A stretch of 64,000 nt of DNA from Malania oleifera (lineage: Eukaryota; Streptophyta; Magnoliopsida; Santalales; Ximeniaceae), in the NCBI RefSeq assembly GCF_029873635.1, contig NC_080418.1, forward strand, positions 10,182,062 through 10,246,061, read 5' to 3'. The notes beneath the pieces are model-generated. The model was given only the letters and a program-made list of their open reading frames with translations. It had not been told where the DNA came from and did no database searches. Positions 1 through 10,884 of the stretch are shown here, one piece after another (position 1 is the first letter of the stretch; each line of letters begins with the position of its first letter). The position numbers and the translations under genes were made by a program.

Positions 1-115
1 TCAAGTTAGCATTATTAGATCAATGCCCTTCATGTTGTACCTTCCTTGTTGTATATGAAATTTCCTTTATCCATCTTCTCTTTCTTTACTATAAAAAAAA
101 AATAGAACAAATCCC

Positions 116-540
116 TGTGTTACTGTCTAGCCATCACGTATATCATATATACGTAAAGTTAAATATAAGAGATTGTACATGACTGGTATCATTCATTGGG
201 ATGGATAGCTCTCTTGAATGTAGTTAAATTTTCTAATTCACTATTTGCATGGTAGAAGAGAACAAGAAGAATGTATAATAAGAACTCGTTTTCACAACTA
301 AAAATGTCATATGTTTTTCCATTAACCATAACTCTTTGTGTTATTGTCTAGCCATCATATAATTAAGTTAAATATAAGAGATTATATAAGACGATTATCA
401 TTCATTGGGTTGGCTAGTTGTCTCGAATGTTGTTAAATTTTTTAGTTTAGTAATTCTATGGTAGAAGAGACTAGAAGAATGGAGAATAAAAACACTTTTA
501 CAATTGAAAATGTCATGTATTTTTTTTTTTTTAATCATAA
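116..540. repeat. Diverged two-copy tandem duplication (about 210 bp unit)
   Basis: Two head-to-tail copies run from about 116-330 and 337-540. Both contain, in the same order, a tgtctagccatca segment, a taaatataagagatt segment, a tatcattcattggg segment, a tggtagaagaga segment and an aaaatgtcat segment. Several substitutions and short indels separate them, so the duplication is not recent. No coding potential was recognised. It may be a fragment of an unidentified AT-rich repeat. Confidence 0.75.
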
Positions 541-1538
541 GTACTTTATTTTATAGTTGTTGACTCGTGATTAGCAACCAATCATTGAAAGATCTTGATA
601 GCCTTAAAGTTGTCATTTTTATTCTCCACTAAAAATGTTAACCATGATAGGTGAATCAAGAATTAAGCTAGAGATCCACTTTGTATATATTAAATTTCAA
701 ACAATTAATTATATCTTACCTGTAAACATCACTTGGAGAGACCTTTTGAAGAAGAGGAATTTTTTTTTTTTTTTTTTGTCTTTTTATTTTTCAGTGATGA
801 AAGACCTTAACGGGGAGATTACATCAGATCTTGCTAGTTTTATTTTAATAATTTTTCAATGTTACGAGGAAACTCTTGAAGTTGATATATTTTTAGTGCT
901 CAAAGAGTGTTGCAATTGTGGTGAGTTTGAGAGGCTTGAATTCCTCTATGATCCCTTTAAAAGGAGGTTGTATTAATCTAATAGATGTACGGACTAGAAG
1001 TCTCCAAAATAGATTAACAAAGGTGTTGGACAAGGTAATATTTCTAGTAGTATAGTAAGAATGTCTTTATTAAAGGCTTTCAAATTTTGGTTGCATCTTT
1101 GGCAGCTAAGGAATGTATAAAGTTTGGAGCTAGCTACTTATGAAAATACTAAATTGAAAAAAGTGTTGAGTTTGATAGGTATTGATAATAAGTTTTGAAC
1201 TAAAAAGGTGTTAAAATTCATGTAGTCTTGTTCAATTTGTGTGATTTAAATATTTGGTGCCTCCACAACCACGTTTCACACCCTTCATTTTCGGCACCCC
1301 TTGTTTAATACCAATCACAATATTCATCTCCTTTGCATGATTACTAAATTAGTCGTGTCCTCACTAGCCATCTGAATCGAAGTTATGGGGCAAGAGTGCA
1401 AGATTCTAGTAATTATAGGCATTGAAGATTCTGAGCTTGATTTTGGAGTATAAAGTGGTAGTGTAACTACTCATCTCCGAATCTTGTTTTTGTGATAACT
1501 ATCAAGCTTCGTCATGAACACATATAACTTGGGATTTG

Positions 1539-1540
<2 letters not shown>
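541..1540. other. AT-rich intergenic stretch, no supported gene
   Basis: This kilobase is AT-rich with a T18-like homopolymer near 760. One plus-strand reading frame of 113 codons (635-976) is open, but it is low-complexity (a run of phenylalanines from the T tract) and matches no family I recognise. No RNA gene or transposon landmark is visible. Confidence 0.5.

Positions 1541-1616
<76 letters not shown>
1541..1616. repeat. (GA)n microsatellite, 38 uninterrupted units
   Basis: Perfect GA dinucleotide run of 76 bases. It sits exactly where the homology of the minus-strand copia gag fragment stops, so it marks the truncation point of that element. Reading frames crossing it give only Arg-Glu or Ser-Leu dipeptide repeats and are not genes. 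Confidence 0.97.
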
Positions 1617-1618
<2 letters not shown>

Positions 1619-1733
1619 CTTCACCATACCTTGCTGCACCTATAAGTTCTTTACCCTCATATGCCAAAGTATGAAATTTCCCTATTCCATCAAACTTAAC
1701 AACGTCAAACTTTACAGGAGAATTCCCAGCCAT
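1617..1733 (-). pseudogene. Ty1/copia gag N-terminal fragment
   Basis: A start codon at 1733-1731 opens a frame beginning MAGNSPVKFDVVKFDG, the usual opening of plant copia Gag proteins, which continues with a short degenerate Gag segment before running into the GA microsatellite. It lies 12 bases downstream of a primer-binding site and the copia LTR at 1760-2344, the correct order for the 5' end of a copia element on the minus strand. Only about 38 codons survive. Function is lost. Confidence 0.75.
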
Positions 1734-1744
1734 TGCAACCAATA

Positions 1745-1756
1745 CCTCTGATACCA
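1745..1756 (-). promoter_or_regulatory. Copia primer-binding site (initiator Met-tRNA type)
   Basis: On the minus strand this reads TGGTATCAGAGG, the standard complement of the 3' end of plant initiator methionine tRNA. It is separated from the LTR end (CAACA, base 1760) by three bases. It marks this LTR as a 5' LTR relative to the gag fragment below it. Confidence 0.85.
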
Positions 1757-1759
1757 ATT

Positions 1760-2344
1760 TGTTGTGCAAAGTATACACCGATGTGCGGTGGAAACACAAA
1801 TTGCATCAGAACATGTAACGCAACAATCAATGATGAACAATACGAAAACAATCAATCACAAAGATAATAAAGGAAAGCAATAAAAACACACGACATAAGA
1901 ATTTGCGTGGTTTGGCAATGTGCCTACATCCATGGGAGTAAGCGGTTGATTTTCACTACCGTATAAATCAATGATTACAAAATATTGTTATTATGCTAAC
2001 CCTATGCATACAGAAGGCTTAAAAATTATCTAAAGTACTCTTGTAATAATCCCCGGAGGAAAATCCTCTGAAATCGCCAATCTACTAATCTTCCTGATTC
2101 AAATATCATAATCAGTGTCGAACAATACTGTCAAGAGTTTTAACAAATCGTCAACGGTTTAATGCAAAGATTGAAATAGGCAGACTAAAACCATCGACGG
2201 TTATCTCCTAATTAAGAGCAAACTATTGACCAAATCGTCGACCCAACTGCACGGTTTCTTATTTTCAACTTAGTTCCTTGTTCTTGCTTCACCATGCTTT
2301 CCTCGAGCATACATTCTGCTCAATATGAGTCATTTACTCCAACA
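1760..2344 (-). mobile_element. Ty1/copia LTR (585 bp)
   Basis: On the minus strand the LTR begins TGTTGGAGTAAATGA and ends GCACAACA, giving TGTTG...CAACA inverted termini. A purine tract AAGGTGGAGAT lies directly upstream (2355-2345) and a Met-tRNA primer site directly downstream (1756-1745). It therefore serves as the 3' LTR for the RT/RNase H remnant at 2400-3759 and as the 5' LTR for the gag fragment at 1617-1733. The interior has short motifs of the form TCGTCAACGGTTT and CCATCGACGGTT (2140-2260), resembling those in the gypsy C LTR. Confidence 0.85.
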
Positions 2345-2355
2345 ATCTCCACCTT
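2345..2355 (-). other. Copia polypurine tract
   Basis: The minus-strand purine run AAGGTGGAGAT abuts the TGTTGG start of the LTR. This is the plus-strand priming site expected between the RNase H end and the 3' LTR of a copia element. Confidence 0.8.
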
Positions 2356-2399
2356 GGCGCCCCTTAGGAGAAATACGAAAGCATAACCCACAGCTCCAC

Positions 2400-3759
2400 C
2401 TAGTATAATAGATTGGGACGCCTCTCATCTAAGCACTTGGAGACATTAATCAAGTCCAAACAATGCTTGAACTTGTCTGTTGTAACATGCTTTGTCAATA
2501 TATCAATTGCATTCTCAGACATGTGAACTTTCTTAAGTAGTAGTTCACCAGAAGCAACCAATTCCCTGATCCTATGAAACCGCACATCCATGTACATTGT
2601 CCTCACATGATACATCTAGTTCTTTGTCAAATAGAAGACACTTTGACTATCACAATGCAGCTGAGCTCCACCTTACTAGATACCCAGCTTTTTGACCAAT
2701 TCTATAAGCCATAACGCTTCCTTGATAGTCTCGGCCACTACCATGTACTCCAATTCAGTAGTAGATAAAGCAACGAGTGACTACACCATATAACTCCAAT
2801 AAATAGGTCCTCCCACAAAGGTGAATACGTACCCTATGGTAGATGTCCTATCATCCAAGTATCGTGCATAGTCACCATCCACATAACCTACCACTAATGG
2901 ATCACTCTGTTGTCTGCTGAACATAATGTCATAGCCTATTGTACCCCTAAAGTATCTAAGAATCCACTTGACTGCATCCCAATGTTGTCGACCCAGATTC
3001 ACAAAGAACTTGCCCACCACACTGATAGCTTGTGCCAAGTCTGGTCTTGTACATATCATAGCATACATTAGACACCCCATTGCACTGGCATACGAGACCT
3101 TTGACATTTCATGAATGTCATCATCCATCTTTGGGCACTAGGCGGTAGACAACCTAAAATGATTCACTAATGGTGTACTCCTTGGTTTAGAATTAGTCAT
3201 GCTAAACCTCTCCAACACCTTCTCCACATAACTACCCTGAGATAAAAAAAATCTCCCTGCAGCTCTATCCCTGTGAATCTCCATCCCAAGAATCCTTTTG
3301 GCCGCACCCAAGTATTTTATGTCGAACTCTTTACTCAATGGAGTCTTCAACTAATTTACCTCATTTATATTCCTTATAGAAATTAGCATTTCATCAACAT
3401 AAAGCAAAAGAAATAAGAACGAAGTGTCCTCAAGAGTCCTCACATAGACGCAACAATCGTACTCACACCCCCTGTAGCTAATATGGGTCATGTAGGAGTC
3501 AAACCGTTTGCACCACCGCCTCAGAGACTGCTTCAGCCCGTAAAGTGACTTCTTCAGTTTACAAACCAAGTGCTCCTACTTAGGATGGCAAAACCCTTCA
3601 AATTGTGACATGAAAATTAGCTCCTCCAAATCACCATGGAGAAACACCATCTTTATGTCCATCTGCTCAAAATGCATATCGTAATGCACTTGCACTAATC
3701 CCAACACTACCCTTGTGTCTGACCACAAGGGAGAAGATTTCATCATAATCAACTCCTTT
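2400..3759 (-). pseudogene. Ty1/copia reverse transcriptase (C-terminal part) and RNase H remnant
   Basis: Minus-strand frames together cover the copia RT from the GVDYDEIF motif (about 3755-3715) through the catalytic YVDD region, here YVDE (about 3402-3388), the KYLG and LGMEIHRDR segments, the TRPDL motif, and the RNase H region ending in a typical LTKHV...KHCLDLI tail. Several in-frame stops and frame changes separate the pieces, and the second catalytic aspartate is replaced, so it is dead. The missing RT N-terminus and integrase lie at 12911-14334, displaced by gypsy A. The sequence looks Tork/TNT1-like, but the clade is an inference. Confidence 0.88.
3755..3759. other. Target-site duplication of gypsy A (left copy)
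   Basis: CCTTT here, immediately before the LTR start at 3760, is repeated at 12906-12910 immediately after the LTR end. Five bases is the usual duplication length for LTR retrotransposons. The copia reading frame is continuous when the sequence between the two copies is ignored. Confidence 0.9.
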
Positions 3760-5778
3760 TATAATGGCCTGGCCCTTTATACGAACCAGCACCGTTAACC
3801 CAAATACGAAATACCTGTACCTATTCAAGATACATAGACCACTCGCCCTAAACAGGGACATACGGGTGTAAACCATACAAAATCACAATGTAAATGTTGC
3901 AAAAAAAAACATAAACATTCATTAGGATTTCTACTAGACTTATACTAGAGTTTACTATTACATCCTCAAGTACATAAAGTTAGACATAAAATATAACATG
4001 TTATTACAACCCTCCAAAAAGGAACTTCATCTAAGTTTAATATATGATTGGACGCTTACGTAAGCTAAACCCAAAACAATCTCTCTGGTCCCTCTAGCTA
4101 CTAGGACCGACGTACTGATGGACTTGAAAACAAAGGTTGTATAATGAGGTGAGACACCTCTTAGTAAGGAAGAAAGTGTTACAACAGTGTGTGACTGCAT
4201 ATATGCACATTTTCGTAAAAACTCATACATATGGAACATTTGTTTATAATACTGTAACATATAAAATTTATCTACACATTCAAGTACTTAAATCATGCAT
4301 ATGAATATTAGATCACTTCCAGCTTGGTATGACAATTTTCCTGTTTACCCCCGTGGCACGGGTTGTGCACCGATACCTCTGACAGTGTCCTGTTCGTGCA
4401 GACAAAGTTGAGCATCTTTTATAGTCCGATCGCCCCCTGGTTTATTTTTACCAGCAGCTTACTAACTCCTCGCAGGTCGACCATCTAAAGTACCCATACT
4501 GATCCCTCATGTATGGTTGCACTGTACTGCCAGCATCGGAACCGTGCTTATAATAGTTTAGAGTATATTTCAACCCCATCACTGAAGTTTTTTTCAACTT
4601 ATTTTGGTCGCAAGTTGTGGTTCCAGTATCATATATACAATTTATAACAAAATATAGTAACCTGTGCAATTCCAGTAATTTAACAAATTCAAATAATCAC
4701 ATCGGGTACAAACCGGCGCCTATCCACTTGGTTTACCCCTTTTTGTTTCACTGATACAGCTCGGTGTATAACTGGCCTCTGTTTTCCACATTTTCAGTAT
4801 AACAAGTTAGAACTCCGTTCCTATAATCCATATACAGAGTATAGAAAATTCATACATTTCCATTTCACATATATCTCAATTTAGTCCAAAAATCCACTAA
4901 ATGATAAAAATCCTGTAAACATCATTTAAATGAAAAAGTAAAGTATTCAAGCATTTCCTACTACAGTATAAATGCAAATAAGTGTTTTTCGTAAATCTTG
5001 GAAATCATACGTCAAAATCCTCGTTTTTACCAAAAACCAAAAAATCGTAAAACCGGCATTTCTACTCGGTAGAATTTAGCAGATAAGCAATTAAATCATA
5101 CATATAAGCATAACCTAACTTTTTAGTAGTTTATTTTTTCCAAAAATGTTGTTGTAATCAAATTCCCCTTACCTTAAACTTGACACAAAACTACGTACGA
5201 AACCGATCCAAACCGACAACTCGAGATCCTCAAAACCTAAAAACCACATAACATAACCTTACTATATTTTCTACTACTAACCAAATATTCAATCAAAATC
5301 AAAATCAGATCCTTACCTCGATTTTTGGGAAAACCCGAAACTCTTCAAAACAACGATCTGATCCACTAAAGTTGTAGAACTTTCTCCTCTAATCCTCGCA
5401 GGAACTTCCGTTTTCAGAAATGGACGTCGAACGGCGAAGAACCTTAGAGAGAGAGAGAGAATTTCCGCTGGTTTAGAGAGCAAGAGAGCTTTGGAAAGAA
5501 ACTTAGCCTCTAAGCAACCAAAATGGATATTTATACAGCCTTTGACCGAGACAAACTTGTCAATGAGGCGGCATCTTCGTCGATAAATCCGCCACACAAC
5601 TTGTTAATGAAGTCATCCCTTCGTCGTCGAGCCCAAATTCCAGATATTTCTCTGATCCGCTCGGTATTTGCTCGTCGACAAGGCCCTAAATTTCATTGAC
5701 GAGGCTTTGAAGGACTTCGTCGACGAACGTGACTCCTTCGTCAACGAATCCAGTTTATTACGAGTTTGGGTCTCTACA
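3760..5778 (-). repeat. Gypsy A 3' LTR (2019 bp)
   Basis: Aligns from end to end with 10885-12905. In element direction it starts TGTAGAGACCC and ends in a decayed form of the expected ...GTTACA (TATA at 3760-3763 replaces TGTA, by transition). A TATA box (TATTTATA on the plus strand, 5528-5535) is preceded in element direction by a cluster of TCGTCGACGA-like palindromes (about 5540-5760) and followed by a short GA/CT run (5447-5460). Confidence 0.92.
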
Positions 5779-5792
5779 ATCTCCCCTCCTTA
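5779..5792 (-). other. Gypsy A polypurine tract
   Basis: In element direction the purine-rich AAGGAGGGGAGATT directly precedes the 3' LTR start TGTAGAG. Upstream is the TTTCGAGGATGAAATT segment seen before the polypurine tract of the other gypsy families in this window. Confidence 0.85.
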
Positions 5793-5912
5793 TAAGAATT
5801 TCATCCTCGAAATTTACTAACCATTGCTAAACATAAACTTTTCGTATAATTCCACTTTACAAAAGAGTCGACAGTCACCTACAAAGCGACTTTGGCCCAA
5901 ATTCATTACATA

Positions 5913-5946
5913 TCCTCACATATGGCGGAGGAATACCGTAGTTACA
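5913..5946 (-). other. Conserved non-coding block before the gypsy A polypurine tract
   Basis: In element direction this segment reads GTAACTACGGTATTCCTCC then GCCATATGTGAGG. Closely related blocks occur at the same place in B (16543-16580), C (38350-38386) and D (35841-35878). No open frame crosses all four copies, so conservation at the RNA or DNA level is the simpler reading. Confidence 0.7.
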
Positions 5947-6157
5947 CACAAAAGATACATTGGAAGATTACATACATAAACAAAATTCTCCCGAAGACCA
6001 TGACATTAATCTAACCCACTTATACTCTATATACCTATGTACTATCAAATAACTATGGATACTTCTAGCGTATTTCATACTCGAATTCCCATGAAACTTC
6101 CTCTACTACATGGTTACGCCATAATACCTTCACGAGAGGTATTTCCTTAGTCCGTAA

Positions 6158-9100
6158 CTACTGCACCTTCCTATCCAATATTTGCACTAGTACTTCCTCA
6201 TACGATAAGGCATCACTAATCTCTCGAGGTTCGTAACTCAGTACATGTGATGGATTTGGTATGTACTTCCTCAGTACAGACACGTGAAACACATCATGGA
6301 CTATGGATAATGCTGGAGGTAGAGCCACTCGATAAGCAACCGAACCTATCGTTTGAAGGATCTCAAAATGCCCGATATACTGAGGACTTAGCTTCCCCTT
6401 CTTCCCGAACCTCATCACCCCTTTCGTTGGAGCGATCCTCAAGAATACCATATCTTCTACCTCAAATTCCAACTCTCATCGATGAATATCAGCATAACTT
6501 TTCTGCCGACTCTGAGCTGCTTTGATTCTTTCCTAGATTAATTCGACCTTTGCAGAGGTCTGCTGAACTGTTTCTGGACCCAGTATCTGCTGCTCACCAA
6601 CCTGATCCCAATACAATGAAGATCGATAGCGACAACCATACAAAGCCTTATAAGGTGCCATCTCTATGCTCGCCTGGTAACTGTTGTTATACACAAATTC
6701 AACAAGCGGTAGATATCGTATCCAACTATCACCGAAATCTAATACACAAGCCTGCAACATATCCTCTAACATCTGAATAGTACTCTCCGACTGTCCATCC
6801 ATCTACGGGTGAAAAGACGTACTGAACGTCAGTCGCAATCCCAAGGCATCTTGTAAACTCTTCCAGAAACGAGATCTAAAACGCAGATCCCGATCTAAAA
6901 CAATAGATATAGGGACACCATGGAGTCATACCACCTCCTACACATAAAGTTCTGCTAGCTTATTCAAAGAGTAGCTGACTCTGATTGGAATGAAATGTGT
7001 AGTCTTCGTCAGCCGATCCACTAAAACCCATATAGCATTCTGCCCATGCAACACCGAAGGTAAACTCGTCACAAAATCCATCGAGACATGTTCCCACTTC
7101 CACTCAGGGACGCCGAGTGGCTGAAGTGGTCCTGCCGACCTTTGATGTTTTGCTTTGATCCACTGACATGTCAGGCACTGCTCTACAAAACGGGCGATCT
7201 CTCTTTTCATGTTGGACCACCAGAAAGATTCGCTCAAATCTCGGTACATTTTCGTACTACCTGAATGTACAGTATAGAGTGAACGATGCGCCTCCTCCAA
7301 AATGACCCGTTTCATCACAGCATCATTCGGTACACAAACCTTGCCGCGAAATCTCAATATCCCATCACCAGAGACACTGAAATCCGACTTCAACCCCTTC
7401 TAAATTCCTTCCAGAACCTCAACCAACTCGGGATCCTCCTTTTGTGCCACACGGATCCTCTCCTACAAGGTTGGCTGTACCACCAAGCTAATAAAGACAG
7501 CCTGATGGTTTCCTCCTACTACCTCCAAACTCAACCTTTCAAGACCAATGCAGATCTGATGCTGAACCTCCATTGCTGAAACTAACGCATCAGCAAACTT
7601 CCAAGTTAGAGGATCAACTACAACATTAGCCTTTCCTGGATGATAGCTAATAATACAGTCGTAGTCTTTAATCAACTCAAGCCACGTGCGTTGGCTCATG
7701 TTGAGCTCCTGGGTGAAAAAGTATTTTAAAACTTTTATGGTCAGTAAAAATCTCACACCTTTCACCGTATAAGTAGTGCCTCCAAATTTTTAGTGCAAAC
7801 ACTACCGCTGTTAACTCCATATCATGCGTCAGGTAGTTCTTCTCGTATTCTTTGAGTTGACGAGAAGCGTAAGCAACTACTTTACCCTACTGTATTAGAA
7901 CACGGCCAAGACCTTTTTTCAAAGCATCATTGTAAATAACAAAGCCACCATCACTGGATGGAAGAGTCAGAACTGGAGCAGTGACCAGTCACCATTTCAG
8001 CTCCTGGAAACTCAGCTCACACTCATCCATCCAATCATACCTCACGTTCTTCCGCGTGAGTCTCATCAAAGGACCTGCTAAACTGGAGAACCCTTCCACA
8101 AACAGACAGTAGTAACCTAAAAGACCTAGAAACTTCTAATTTCCTGAACATATTTCGGTCTCGCCCAGTCCACTACTGCTTCAATCTTACTTAGGTCCAC
8201 CGATACACCTTCTTTAGACACCACGTGCCCCATAAATGCAATATGTTCCAGCCAGAAGTCGCACTTCTTCAATTTAGCATACAACCTCTTATCCCTAAGC
8301 ATTTGCAATACCAGTCTCAAATGAATTTCATGCTCTGCAGCACTCCTAGAATACACTAGGATATCATCGATAAATACCACAATGAACCTGTCTAGATATT
8401 CTTGGAAGACCCTGTTTATCAAATCCATAAATGTTGCAGGTGCATTAGTCAAACCAAAAGGCATAACCATAAATTCAAAATGGTCATACCAGGTTCAAAA
8501 TGCAGTTTTCGAGACGTCTTCCGCTTTTACCTTCAGCTAGTGATACCCAGACCGTAGGTCAATCTTGGAGAAGACCTGTGTGCCCTGAAGTTTATCAAAC
8601 AAATCATCGATCCTGCGTAGCGGATATTTATTCTTTATCGTCACCTTATTCAGTTCTCCGTAGTCGATGCACATCCTCATCGACCCATCCTTCTTCTTCA
8701 GAAAATAACACTAGTGCTCCCCAAGGAGAAACACTAGGTCGAATGTACCACTTGTCTAGCAATTCCTGGAGTTATTCTTTCAACTCTCGCAATTCGGCTG
8801 GAGCCATATGATACGGAACTTTCGATATTGGCGCCATACCTAGAGCTAATTCTATGGCAAATTCCACTTCACGATCCGGAGCTAAACCTGGTAAGTCCTC
8901 TGGAAATACGTCAGGGAACTCGCGCACTACCGCGATCATCTCCAGATCTCGTTCCTCTACTGGCATGTATTTCACAAAAGCTAGATAACCCTGGCACCCC
9001 CTAAGGAGTAACCTTATAGATTGCATAGCAGAAAGGATCCGTGGTGCAGAATGCACACACGACCCTAAAAACTGAAATTCCTGTTCCCTAGGCGGCCTGA

Positions 9101-9407
9101 ACAACACCTCCCTCCTGTGGCAGTCAATACTAGCATAATTTGATGACAACCACTCCATCCCAAAGATGATATCAAAGCCAAACATGTCATACACCACAAG
9201 GTTAACTGGTAGCATCCTCCACTATATTTCAACCAGAAAGTCACGGACTACACTGCTACACCCGACCGCCGACCCAGACGGTGTAGTTACTACCAGTTCA
9301 TAATCTAATCGTTGCACCTTTACACCACGCAGTTTAAAAAATCCATGGGAAATAAAAGAATGTGTTGCCTTAGAATCAAATAATACAACAGCTTTATTAG
9401 AAAACAT
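6158..9407 (-). pseudogene. Gypsy A pol: protease, RT, RNase H, integrase, chromodomain-like tail
   Basis: Fragments in element order: aspartic protease 9407-9222 with DSKATHSF where the family has DSGATHSF; protease-RT linker 9215-8772; RT about 8790-8110 with [10 protein letters not shown] intact (about 8375-8345); RNase H about 8000-7620; integrase 7393-6533 with the HHCC zinc region (EEAHRSLYTVH...CLTC) and the SMDFV catalytic aspartate; C-terminal segment 6472-6158 with HDVFHVSVLRKY. Stops and frameshifts break it into at least eight pieces and the protease active site has a Gly-to-Lys change. It follows gag at 9550-10479 with no preserved frame link. Confidence 0.92.
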
Positions 9408-9549
9408 GTAATAATACTTGTGACAACATCGCCCGCATTCTCAGCATCGGCTGGAATCAGAGAATACACCCTGGCCTGGCCCGTACCCCCTTGCTGACCA
9501 CCACGTTGTGCCTGAGTATTACCCCTGTATGGCTGCTGCAAGGCTCCAC

Positions 9550-10479
9550 TATGCCTCTGCATCTGACAGTCTCTCATCTGATGTCCTTACCTACCACACC
9601 GCATACAAGCCCCCGTAGACAACCAACACTGCCCATGGTGTTTCTTACCACACAAAGAGTAGCGTTGAACACGTGTAGTGTTTTGGGACGTACCACCACT
9701 ATTCTTCTTCCACTTACCCTATCCTGCCCCAAACAAAGAAGTAGGAGGCACTGGCCTTTTCTTCGAGACCTGAACCTCTGTGTCCTCTAGCAAACACTCC
9801 TCTCTACCGTGACTTTATCAACCAACGTAGTAAAGTCCTGCCACTGCAAGATCATTGTCTGCTTACGGATCTCGCTCCTCAGACCCCTCTGAAATTTTCA
9901 GGCCTTCTTCGCTTCATTGGGAATCATAAATGGAGCAAATCGATACAACTCCTGGAATTTGGTAGCGTACTGCTACACTGTCAGTGACTCCTGCATCAGA
10001 TTCATGAATTCCTCCACCTTCGCGTTTCTAACCGTGTTCCGAAAATAATGTTCAAAGAAGAGTTCTTTGAATCGGGCCCACGTCAACGCTATTGGTATCA
10101 ATCGGTGCTCTTCCATTTGCTTCACAGAAACCCACCATCTTTTAGCCTCCCCAGCCAGATTGAACGTGGCAAAGGTGATTTTCTGCCTTTCTGTGCAGTT
10201 CAAAACATCCAAGATCTTCTCAATCTCCTAGATCCAATTCTCAGCACATACTGGATCTACACTACCCACAAAAACTGAGGGCTTCAACCTGGTGAACTAC
10301 TCAATAGAGCAACCCAACTCAGTCGTAGGACGATCTTGCCCCCTATTCGTTCACACTACTTCAGCCATAAGCTGCTGTGCAAACTCTTACAATACGCTAA
10401 TAGAGTCGTTACCAGCCTCAGGGTCGGCACCCTCACTACTACTACCTCCCACATTGGCAGTAATATCCCTAAATTCCAT
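9550..10479 (-). pseudogene. Gypsy A gag with zinc knuckle
   Basis: A start codon at 10479-10477 begins a degenerate gag. The retrotransposon Gag core (WWVSVKQMEEHR...TWARFKELFFEHYF) is readable at about 10212-9973, followed by a CCHC knuckle (CMRCGR then a stop, then GHQMRDC) near 9605-9555. At least five in-frame stops are present. The protein would form the particle shell around the element RNA. Confidence 0.85.
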
Positions 10480-10868
10480 CCTGAAAACAATTACGAGAAT
10501 CCATTAGAAAGGTAATAGCCTAAGAATCAACTGGTACTATCATGCTATAGACTCAATCCCTTAAATTCATATCCCCAATATTGACATACTCCATTAATTT
10601 GACATTATCATTCTAACTTGAATTCCGCCTTTCTACTAGGAAACGAAATCGTCGATGGATTGCCCTGAATTTCTAAACCTTTCGACTGATCTAGAAAAAC
10701 ACAAAAGTCTATCAATGATTTCCATCTCCAGATATACAAAACAAAATCCAAGGTCTTATCCTTGTTATATACTCTAGCATATTCTATACTACAGAACTAG
10801 GAACTCCTAAGTCCTGAACATATCCCAAACCAGACAGCATGTATCAAAACACACTTCTGACTGGTTAA

Positions 10869-10882
10869 GGACTCTGATACCA
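10869..10882 (-). promoter_or_regulatory. Gypsy A primer-binding site (Met-tRNA)
   Basis: In element direction TGGTATCAGAGTCC lies two bases after the 5' LTR end. It matches the 3' end complement of initiator methionine tRNA over the first 11 bases. Confidence 0.9.
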
Positions 10883-10884
10883 AC

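Noticed and set aside
635-976. 113-codon plus-strand reading frame
   Set aside because: Contains a phenylalanine run from a T tract, no family resemblance and no gene context; most likely chance in AT-rich DNA.
1745-1756. tRNA-like sequences near LTRs considered as tRNA genes
   Set aside because: Only 11-14 bases match the tRNA 3' end; these are primer-binding sites, and no cloverleaf was found anywhere in the window.
1512-1799. Reading frames on both strands across the GA microsatellite
   Set aside because: Dipeptide repeats (Ser-Leu, Arg-Glu) come from the GA run; only the short gag-like start outside the run was kept.
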